Below are positions 8,422 through 13,908 of a stretch of DNA of 13,908 nucleotides, in pieces. The notes under the pieces were generated by a model. The model worked only from the letters and a program-made list of their open reading frames with translations, ran no database searches and had not been told where the DNA came from. The stretch comes from Pseudomonadota bacterium (GTDB lineage Bacteria; Pseudomonadota; Gammaproteobacteria; Burkholderiales; Thiobacillaceae): NCBI GenBank assembly GCA_021780975.1, contig JAJXXS010000114.1, positions 1 through 13,908 on the forward strand, in the 5' to 3' direction. The translations under genes were made by a program, and so were the position numbers. Each line of letters opens with the position of its first letter. Position 1 is the first letter of the stretch.

Positions 8422-8452
8422 CTCTCTGCGGAATTCAAATGCCCGCAGAGAG
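8422..8452. repeat. Perfect 10-bp inverted repeat upstream of the sucrose operon
   Basis: CTCTCTGCGG (8422-8431) is exactly complementary to CCGCAGAGAG (8443-8452) with an 11-base spacer containing GAATTC-like sequence. It sits 71-101 bases upstream of the fructokinase ATG, between that gene and the AT-rich patch at 8481-8501. If transcription starts in that patch, the repeat would lie in the 5' leader as a hairpin; otherwise it could be an operator. No T-run follows on either strand, so a simple terminator is unlikely. Confidence 0.55.
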
Positions 8453-8475
8453 AGAGATTGTTCAGGCCCGCAACG

Positions 8476-8510
8476 GCGGATTTTTATCTTTTATTTAAAA
8501 AGGGGACAGA
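8476..8510 (-). promoter_or_regulatory. AT-rich promoter candidate for frk-sps-sus
   Basis: A 21-base A/T stretch (8481-8501) stands out from the GC-rich surroundings. On the minus strand it reads TTTTTAAATAAAAGATAAAA, with GATAAA as a weak -10 match and TTTCTG about 18 bases upstream as a poor -35. The position, about 130-150 bases upstream of the fructokinase ATG, is reasonable for a promoter. The boxes are weak, so this rests mainly on base composition and position. Confidence 0.3.
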
Positions 8511-8663
8511 AACCTTGTGCGCAAAGTTCCCTGCCCTCGGCGCTCGCCCCGCAAAGGAGGGGCAGCTGTGCCAGCGCCGCATCCTTGATACCCTGTCGCG
8601 GCGAAGACTAGAGGTTGCGGCAGTTGATGAACGACCAGGATCATCTTAACGCCGAAACATCCT

Positions 8664-8689
8664 GTAAGGAAACCGCCCGCCATCCCGAC
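8664..8689 (+). promoter_or_regulatory. ECF-sigma-type promoter candidate for bufABC
   Basis: GTAAGG (8664-8669), then 16 bases, then CGAC (8686-8689) gives the layout of an ECF promoter. It resembles the GTAACC-N16-CGAA pattern known for the SigF-type sigma factor that drives bufferin operons in Caulobacter. The start of transcription would fall near 8697, giving a leader of about 67 bases before the bufA ATG at 8764. There is no sigma or anti-sigma gene in the window, so the regulator would act from elsewhere. The match is by eye, with one changed base pair in each box. Confidence 0.45.
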
Positions 8690-8763
8690 CAATCCCCGTC
8701 ACCAGGCAGAATGGCCGGCATAGGCGGGCAGCATAGACCGACCGTCCACCCCGGAAGCCAAAA

Positions 8764-9108
8764 ATGAACAAACGCCAACTCGTCGCCACTACCGCAGCCT
8801 CCCTGCTTGCGCTTGAGCTGCTTGCCTACTCGCCGGCAAGCAGCGCGGCCGCCATGGAAAAATGCTTCGGCATCGCCAAGGCGGGCCAGAACGACTGTGC
8901 CGGCACGCACAATTGCGCCGGACTCTCCGGCCTGCATGGATGCAAAGGCACCAGCAAGGTGAATTACGATCCGGCCGACTTCAAGCTCGTGCCGGCCGGC
9001 ACCTGCGCCAAGCTGGGCGGCCTCGACCTCAAGCAGGCCAGGGCTATGCTGCGGAACCCGGGCGCTACGAAAGCCTTCGAAGCGCAGATGCGCAAGCGCA
9101 ACTCCTGA
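8764..9108 (+). CDS. bufA: Bufferin-type RiPP precursor (DUF2282-like), secreted
   Basis: This 114-residue periplasmic peptide precursor has a Sec signal (MNKRQLV, then a hydrophobic core) that probably ends near ASSAAA at residues 25-30. GGAAG at 8753-8757 is the ribosome site. The core starts with MEKCFGIAKAGQNDCAG, the pattern of BufA/DUF2282 precursors, and ends with VPAGTC. It has five cysteines: C34, C45, C51, C60 and C81. H49-N-C51-A-G-L-S55 and H58-G-C60-K-G-T-S64 look like a tandem duplication. In relatives the MNIO enzyme turns cysteines into thiooxazole-type heterocycles, and the product binds copper in the periplasm; that role is inferred here. The charged tail of about 28 residues (LDLKQARAML to KRNS) has no cysteine and looks helical, which is unusual. 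The next gene, bufB, starts 29 bases downstream. Confidence 0.86.
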   Translation: MNKRQLVATTAASLLALELLAYSPASSAAAMEKCFGIAKAGQNDCAGTHNCAGLSGLHGCKGTSKVNYDPADFKLVPAGTCAKLGGLDLKQARAMLRNPGATKAFEAQMRKRNS

Positions 9109-9137
9109 ACCCGGCCCGCGCCGTCACCTCTTCATTC

Positions 9138-10022
9138 ATGCAAGCCACCACCCTCCTCCACGGCATCGGCCTGCGCCAGCCGCATTACCGCGAATTCCGC
9201 GCCCTGCGCCCTGCGCTGGGGTTCGTCGAAGTGCACTCGGAGAATTTCTTCAACCCGCACGACGCCGCAGCGCAAGTGCTCGCCGCCGTGCGCGAAGATT
9301 ACGCAGTGAGCCTGCACGGCGTCGGCCTGGCGCTGGGCTCTGCCTGCGGCCTCGACAACGAGCATGTGCAGCAGCTTGCCGACCTGGTCGCGCGCATCGA
9401 CCCGGTGCGCGTCTCCGACCACGCCTGCTTCGCGCGCGCGCCCTGGGGCCAGCGCGGCATTGCGCACGCCAGCGACCTGCTCCCCATCGCCTTCACGCGC
9501 GCCTCGCTGGACATCCTGTGCGCCAACGTCGGGCGCGTGCAGGAACACCTCAAGCGCCCCCTGCTGGTGGAAAATCTGAGCGCCTACCTCGATTTCTCCG
9601 CACGCGAATTCAGCGAGCCGCAGTTTTTCGCGGAGCTGGTACGACGCAGCGGCTGCGGCCTGCTGCTGGACATCAACAATCTTTACGTGAACGCGCTCAA
9701 TGCCGCTGCCCCCGACCCGCTGCAGGCCGTATGCGCATGGATCGACGAATTGGCGCGCCTGGCCCCGGCCGGGCTGGTGGGGGAGATCCATCTGGCGGGG
9801 TTCAGCGCCCAGCAGGGGCTCATCATCGACGACCATTCCCGCCCGGTATCGGAGCACGTCTGGCAGGCCTACGCGCACGCGCTGGGCCACTTCGACGCCG
9901 TGCCGACGCTGATCGAGTGGGATGAGCATCTGCCCACGCTGTCGGTGCTGCTGGGCGAGGCCGCCCGCGCCGCCGCCTTGTGTGCCGCGCGGCGCGGCAC
10001 GAGCACGGAAGCCGCGGCATGA
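9138..10022 (+). CDS. bufB: MNIO (DUF692) multinuclear iron oxygenase, cysteine-modifying RiPP enzyme
   Basis: The enzyme has 294 residues and a TIM-barrel fold; family members use a di- or tri-iron centre to oxidise peptide cysteines. I start at the ATG at 9138 because GIGLRQPHY, the family's opening motif, follows 8 residues later; the frame is open further back through bufA, and no clear Shine-Dalgarno is seen. Family motifs with likely iron ligands are all present: EVHSENFF (31-38), SLHGVGL (58-64), VSDHACF (92-98), VENLSAY (144-150), LLLDINNLYVNALN (175-188), GEIHLAG (215-221), DDHSRPV (231-237) and IEWD (259-262). The enzyme should therefore be active. Its natural substrate is the BufA precursor just upstream. 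The stop overlaps the bufC start (ATGA at 10019-10022), showing translational coupling. It acts in the cytoplasm before the precursor is exported. Confidence 0.95.
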   Translation: MQATTLLHGIGLRQPHYREFRALRPALGFVEVHSENFFNPHDAAAQVLAAVREDYAVSLHGVGLALGSACGLDNEHVQQLADLVARIDPVRVSDHACFARAPWGQRGIAHASDLLPIAFTRASLDILCANVGRVQEHLKRPLLVENLSAYLDFSAREFSEPQFFAELVRRSGCGLLLDINNLYVNALNAAAPDPLQAVCAWIDELARLAPAGLVGEIHLAGFSAQQGLIIDDHSRPVSEHVWQAYAHALGHFDAVPTLIEWDEHLPTLSVLLGEAARAAALCAARRGTSTEAAA

Positions 10023-10828
10023 GCGCGCCCGGAATCGCCGCCGAGACGGAGCGACAGCGCCGGCTGCTCGCCGCCATCTTCGCGCCACAGGCCGACGCCG
10101 CTGCCTGCGGCGAGGTGTGCCAGGACGGCGCGCGCCGCCAGGCGGGCCTGGCCGCCTACCGCGGCAATGGTCTGGCCCACGCCTGCAATGCCCTGCGCAT
10201 GCAGTTTCCGACGGTGCTCGCCATGCTGGGCACGCAGGCATTCGACGCCCTGTGCGCGCGGTATTGGCGCGCCTGCCCGCCGCGCCGCGGCGATCTCGCC
10301 TGGGTAGGCGAGGAGCTGCCAGCCTACCTTGCAACCGTTGAGGACCTCGCGCAGTGGCCGTGGCTGCCCGACAGTGCGCGCCTGGACTGGGCTGCATGGC
10401 AGACGTCACGCGCCGCACCGCCGCGTATCAGCGCCGCTGACCTGCAGCGCCTGACCGAGGCCGACCCCGCCGATCTCACCTTGCAGTTCTCGGCCTGCGT
10501 CGGCCACCTCGACTCCGCGTGGCCCATCGTCACGATCCACCAAGCGCACCAGCAAGCAGACGCGGACTGGGCAGCCGTCCGACAAGCCATCGCTGCGGGC
10601 ACAGGCCAGACGGCTTGCATATGGCGCCCCCTCGGCGACCCCTCCGCCGCAGTGCAGATCGAAGCCCTGGAGGCCGCCACCAGCCGCTGGGTCGCGGCGC
10701 TCGCCAGGGGAGCAAACATCGCCAGCGCGCTCGATGCGGCGGGCGCTGCTTTCGATTTCGCCGCCTGGCTGCGGCAGGCGATCACCCAGGGCTGGCTCGA
10801 CGGTGTCGTCGTGCTGCCGGCAGAATAG
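10019..10828 (+). CDS. bufC: MNIO partner protein, DUF2063/BufC (HvfC-like)
   Basis: The protein has 269 residues and starts at an ATG that overlaps the bufB stop as ATGA. The N-terminal DUF2063 domain (once labelled a putative DNA-binding domain) is clear: LAAYRGNGLAHACNALRMQF (44-63), then TVLAMLGTQAFDALCARYW and PPRRGDLAWVGEELPAYLA (87-105). The C-terminal half is a mixed alpha/beta region common to HvfC/BufC proteins. In related systems this partner binds the precursor leader or core and delivers it to the MNIO enzyme; a direct role in DNA binding is doubtful. It is the last gene of the cluster: the next gene is 234 bases away with its own ribosome site, and no DoxX-like bufD follows. Confidence 0.9.
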   Translation: MSAPGIAAETERQRRLLAAIFAPQADAAACGEVCQDGARRQAGLAAYRGNGLAHACNALRMQFPTVLAMLGTQAFDALCARYWRACPPRRGDLAWVGEELPAYLATVEDLAQWPWLPDSARLDWAAWQTSRAAPPRISAADLQRLTEADPADLTLQFSACVGHLDSAWPIVTIHQAHQQADADWAAVRQAIAAGTGQTACIWRPLGDPSAAVQIEALEAATSRWVAALARGANIASALDAAGAAFDFAAWLRQAITQGWLDGVVVLPAE

Positions 10829-10846
10829 ACCCTCGCCATCCGCAAA

Positions 10847-10861
10847 CCCGAGGAACTCGGG
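10847..10861 (+). terminator. Short hairpin after bufC
   Basis: CCCGAG (10847-10852), loop GAA, CTCGGG (10856-10861) is a perfect 6-bp stem 19 bases after the bufC stop. The overlapping GCCGA (10861-10865) and TCGGC (10875-10879) give an alternative stem. The nearest T-run is only TTTT around 10900, so this would be a weak or Rho-dependent terminator at best. Confidence 0.35.
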
Positions 10862-10990
10862 CCGAGGCCTACGGTCGGCTCATTGCGCGGCAGGCTGAAT
10901 TTTCATCGGTTCGGCACAGCGCCTGGAGCGCGCAGACCGAGCTTCCCCGCGCAGCGGAAATCCCAGCCTCGCCAGCGCCGCCACCCCGAT

Positions 10991-11028
10991 CCGGGGCGCG
11001 AGCAGGCTTGGGCCTGGTTACGCCCCGG
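10991..11028 (+). repeat. Inverted repeat upstream of the MscS-like gene
   Basis: CCGGGGCG (10991-10998) and CGCCCCGG (11021-11028) are perfect complements separated by 22 bases, within which AGGC and GCCT (11004-11015) can pair again. It lies 35-72 bases before the start codon and is not followed by T residues. It could be leader RNA structure or part of a terminator; no function can be assigned. Confidence 0.35.
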
Positions 11029-11036
11029 CATCCCGC

Positions 11037-11049
11037 TTCGTGACACGAA
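11037..11049. promoter_or_regulatory. 13-base palindrome overlapping the ribosome site of the MscS-like gene
   Basis: TTCGTG (11037-11042), a central A, and CACGAA (11044-11049) form a perfect dyad directly next to the Shine-Dalgarno AAGGAGA (11050-11056). It could be a small operator or a hairpin that controls access to the ribosome site. It is short enough to be chance. Confidence 0.25.
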
Positions 11050-11062
11050 AAGGAGATAAGCG

Positions 11063-11635
11063 ATGACTACACTCGCCTGGCAGCAGCCCTTGACCTGGCT
11101 TCAGCACATGGATGCCCGCATCGTTCAGAGCGTGATCGTCCTCCTGCTGTTCTGGCTTGCGGTGCGCATCACCCGGCGCGCCCTGCGCCTGGGGCTGCTG
11201 CGCCTGGAGGCGCATATACAGATCGGTGAGGCGCGCCGGCGCGTGCTGCAAAAGATCACCAGTGTCGTGCTCTGGCTGCTGGCCCTGCTGGTTCTTTCCG
11301 GCGTCTGGGGCATCCAGGCCAACGTGCTGTGGGCCGGCCTGGCGAGCGTGCTGGCGGTCGCAGGCGTCGGCCTCATCGCCACTTGGGCCATGGTGAGCAA
11401 CTGGACGGCCTGGGTGCTGATCGTGCTCACGCGCCCCTTCCATCTCGGAGACGAAGTGGAAATCCTGCCGGAAAACCTCTCCGGCCGCGTCTCCCGCCAA
11501 GGGCTGATGTTCACCGAGCTGGATCAGGACAACGGCAGCTGCGTGGTGGTGCCCAACAATTTCTTCTTTCAGCGCATCTACGTACGCCGCGCACAGATGG
11601 CCTTGCAGAACCAGCCGGCGGACCAGACGGCGTGA
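11063..11635 (+). CDS. Minimal MscS-family mechanosensitive channel
   Basis: This 190-residue inner-membrane protein starts at an ATG with strong AAGGAGA 6 bases upstream. Hydrophobic segments lie at about 19-36, 64-83 and 88-118. The third holds the Ala/Gly-rich pore helix of MscS (AGLASVLAVAGVGLIATWAM). It is followed by the family beta-domain: LTRPFHLGDEVEI (122-134), then SGRVSRQGLMFTELDQDNG and VVVPNNFFFQ (151-160). The chain ends soon after, so the large C-terminal alpha/beta vestibule of E. coli MscS (286 residues) is missing; such short forms are common in proteobacteria. It would open on osmotic downshock, which fits a cell that stores sucrose as a solute, though the genes are not adjacent. 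Its stop is 4 bases from the stop of the convergent lipoprotein gene. Confidence 0.88.
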   Translation: MTTLAWQQPLTWLQHMDARIVQSVIVLLLFWLAVRITRRALRLGLLRLEAHIQIGEARRRVLQKITSVVLWLLALLVLSGVWGIQANVLWAGLASVLAVAGVGLIATWAMVSNWTAWVLIVLTRPFHLGDEVEILPENLSGRVSRQGLMFTELDQDNGSCVVVPNNFFFQRIYVRRAQMALQNQPADQTA

Positions 11636-11639
11636 AGCG

Positions 11640-12149
11640 TCACGAGCACCAGCACTCGCCGCGTCCGCAGTTCTCCACGCGGCTTTGCGTCGACCTCACA
11701 TGGCCGGTGGCGGCGTCGAACAGCACGTCGAAGCGCGAAGCCTCGTTCCACACGCTGCAATAGCGCCATTCCCACACCAGCTCGTCGCGCCGCTGGAAGT
11801 ACGCGCTCCAGGGCGCATAGGGCGGGCCGATGAGATGCAGCACCTGCGCCTTGCTCATGCCGGGCCTGATTTGCGCGAAGTGCTTTTCATCGAGCACGTT
11901 GGCGATGCGCACCAGCCTGCCGCCGGGCGAAATTTCCGCGACATAGGTCTGGAACCCCATGGGGCCGCGCGGATAGGCCAGCAGGGTGGCGCCCTCCGGC
12001 GTGCGCCAGCGCAGGGCCGGCGTCCCCATGGTGGCGACGACCTCGGCTTCGGTGGCGACGCCGGGACGCAACCCGGCGCCATCGTAGGCCGCGCAGCCAG
12101 CCAGGAGGAGCGCGGCACACGTGGCGAACAACACGCTGGTCAGTTTCAT
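11640..12149 (-). CDS. Lipoprotein with two BamE/SmpA-like halves
   Basis: The protein has 169 residues from the ATG at 12149, which gives a clean lipoprotein signal MKLTSVLFATCAALLLAGC with the lipobox LAGC and lipidated Cys19; an ATG four codons upstream (12161) is also possible. Two similar segments follow: LRPGVATEAEVVATMGTP (27-44) and IRPGMSKAQVLHLIGPP (94-110). Each carries the RPG, then V, then (M/I)G-x-P pattern of BamE/SmpA/OmlA outer-membrane lipoproteins. The C-terminus is Cys-rich (C131, C161, C166, C168). BamE-type proteins assist envelope assembly, but this one is not BamE itself and its function is unknown. It lies 53 bases after the ABC-2 permease gene on the same strand and may be the last gene of that operon. 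Confidence 0.82.
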   Translation of the reverse strand: MKLTSVLFATCAALLLAGCAAYDGAGLRPGVATEAEVVATMGTPALRWRTPEGATLLAYPRGPMGFQTYVAEISPGGRLVRIANVLDEKHFAQIRPGMSKAQVLHLIGPPYAPWSAYFQRRDELVWEWRYCSVWNEASRFDVLFDAATGHVRSTQSRVENCGRGECWCS

Positions 12150-12202
12150 TTCACGCAACATAAAGCAATGAAGCTACGACCGGGCACAACATGCCTTGTT
12201 CC

Positions 12203-13312
<1,110 letters not shown>

Positions 13313-13313
13313 G

Positions 13314-13908
13314 TCAGTCCAGCCTCTTGCGCGACAGGCGCGCGACCACGCCCAGGAAGAACAGGGCCATCGCCAGCAGTGCCGCGCCGTTGGGCAGGAT
13401 CACCGACCAGACGTTGCCAGCCAGGAACACCGTCTGCAGGATGGCGACGAAATAGCGCGCGGCGATGACGTGGGTGATGACCTGGATGGGCACCGGCATG
13501 GTGCTGATGTCGAAGATGAAGCCGGAGAGTATGAAGGCGGGCAGAAAAGTGACGATGATGGCGATGAGGCCGGCGACGAACTGGCTCCTGGCCACCGTCG
13601 AGATCAGCAGCCCCATGCCCAGGGCGGCAAGCAGGAACAGTGCGGCGGCCCCGAACAGCACCAGCGCCGAGCCGCGCAGCGGCACGTGGAACAGCCACAG
13701 CGCCATGGCCACCGACAGCGCCATGCCGCCCATGCCCAGCACGAAATAGGGCAGCACCTTGCCGAGCAGGATCTCCTTCATGCTCACCGGCGTGGCCATC
13801 AGCGCCTCATAGGTGCCGCGCTCCCATTCGCGCGCCACCACCAGGGCGGTGAGCAGCGCGCCGATCAGGGTCATGATGACGGCGATGAGCCCCGGCACCA
13901 GGTAGTCG
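13314..13908 (-). CDS. ABC-2 type exporter permease (YbhS-like), first of a pair, N-terminus cut by window edge
   Basis: The frame is open to the window edge, so the start lies beyond 13908. The visible 198 codons are the C-terminal membrane half of an ABC-2 permease: DYLVPGLIAVIM at the edge, then the ATPase-coupling segment VAREWERGTYEALMATPVS, and five hydrophobic helices with SGFIFDISTMP and HVIAARYFVAILQTVFL, the conserved endings of YbhS/YhhJ proteins. About 170-180 N-terminal residues, including helix 1 and the periplasmic domain, are missing. It is homologous to the next gene downstream, so the two probably form a heterodimer. The stop codon is 1 base from the GTG of that gene. Confidence 0.9.
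   Translation of the reverse strand, partial: DYLVPGLIAVIMTLIGALLTALVVAREWERGTYEALMATPVSMKEILLGKVLPYFVLGMGGMALSVAMALWLFHVPLRGSALVLFGAAALFLLAALGMGLLISTVARSQFVAGLIAIIVTFLPAFILSGFIFDISTMPVPIQVITHVIAARYFVAILQTVFLAGNVWSVILPNGAALLAMALFFLGVVARLSRKRLD

Larger units (their letters stand above)
8352..8763. other. 412-base divergent intergenic region between the sucrose and bufferin operons
   Basis: No convincing gene is present. Reading frames of up to 88 codons exist but lack family motifs or sensible composition. The region holds a 10-bp inverted repeat (8422-8452), an AT-rich patch (8481-8501) and overlapping GC hairpins around 8531-8565. It also holds a Shine-Dalgarno-like AAAGGAGG (8553-8560) without a real gene and an ECF-type promoter candidate (8664-8689). 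Signals for frk-sps-sus should lie in the left half and those for bufABC in the right half. Confidence 0.7.

Noticed and set aside
8352..8438. TTG start at 8438 extending fructokinase by 29 residues
   Set aside because: The added part is Pro/Ala-rich and covers the inverted repeat region; the ATG at 8351 gives the normal family length.
8524..8541. Sigma-54-like site on the minus strand (GGGCAGGG followed by TTTGC)
   Set aside because: The distance between the GG and GC elements is one base too long for a sigma-54 promoter.
8383..8649. Plus-strand frame of 88 codons in the intergenic region
   Set aside because: It has no ribosome site, its composition is random-looking and it crosses the inverted repeat; there is no family resemblance.
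8495..8692. Minus-strand frame of 65 codons in the intergenic region
   Set aside because: It has no clear ribosome site or motif and it overlaps the ECF promoter candidate.
8862..9137. Upstream extension of bufB through the bufA gene
   Set aside because: It is only an open frame on the same strand inside bufA; the MNIO family begins at GIGLR just after the ATG at 9138.
9132..10418. Minus-strand frame of 428 codons opposite bufB
   Set aside because: It is a shadow of the bufB coding strand with no family features.

Overview
The window is GC-rich, densely coding DNA that looks betaproteobacterial. This is inferred from protein style and gene content, not from a marker gene. A sucrose synthase next to a two-domain sucrose-phosphate synthase and a fructokinase is typical of chemolithotrophic or methylotrophic Beta- and Gammaproteobacteria (for example Nitrosomonas relatives). 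The window holds no rRNA, tRNA, CRISPR array, insertion sequence or other sign of mobility.

Layout. Positions 1-405 (+) are the C-terminal end of a RecB/AddB-like PD-(D/E)XK nuclease cut by the window edge. Positions 511-930 (+) encode a small secreted protein of unknown function. Positions 1031-2836 (+) encode a fused permease-ATPase ABC transporter of the SbmA/BacA/YddA type. A minus-strand operon then runs from 8351 down to 2847 in the order fructokinase, sucrose-phosphate synthase/phosphatase, sucrose synthase. Its junctions are very tight (an 8-base overlap, then an 8-base gap). Together these enzymes can make sucrose from UDP-glucose and fructose 6-phosphate, cleave it to NDP-glucose and fructose, and re-phosphorylate the fructose. 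That fits sucrose as a compatible solute or carbon store whose glucose can feed glycogen.

A 412-base gene-free region (8352-8763) separates this operon from a divergent plus-strand cluster at 8764-10828. It carries a 10-bp inverted repeat on the sucrose side and a likely ECF-sigma promoter on the other side.

The cluster is the most interesting system here: a bufferin-type RiPP operon. It encodes a secreted five-cysteine precursor (BufA), a DUF692/MNIO multinuclear iron oxygenase (BufB) and its DUF2063 partner (BufC). In characterised relatives such enzymes convert precursor cysteines into metal-binding heterocycles that protect against copper. The precursor here has a tandem H-x-C-x-G-x-S motif and a helical C-terminal tail. 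No ECF sigma factor, anti-sigma factor or DoxX gene lies beside it.

Downstream are a minimal MscS-type channel (11063-11635, +) and, on the minus strand, a BamE/SmpA-like lipoprotein with two similar halves (12149-11640). The lipoprotein gene follows two ABC-2 exporter permeases (13312-12203, and 13314 to beyond the window edge). The exporter ATPase is expected just outside the window.
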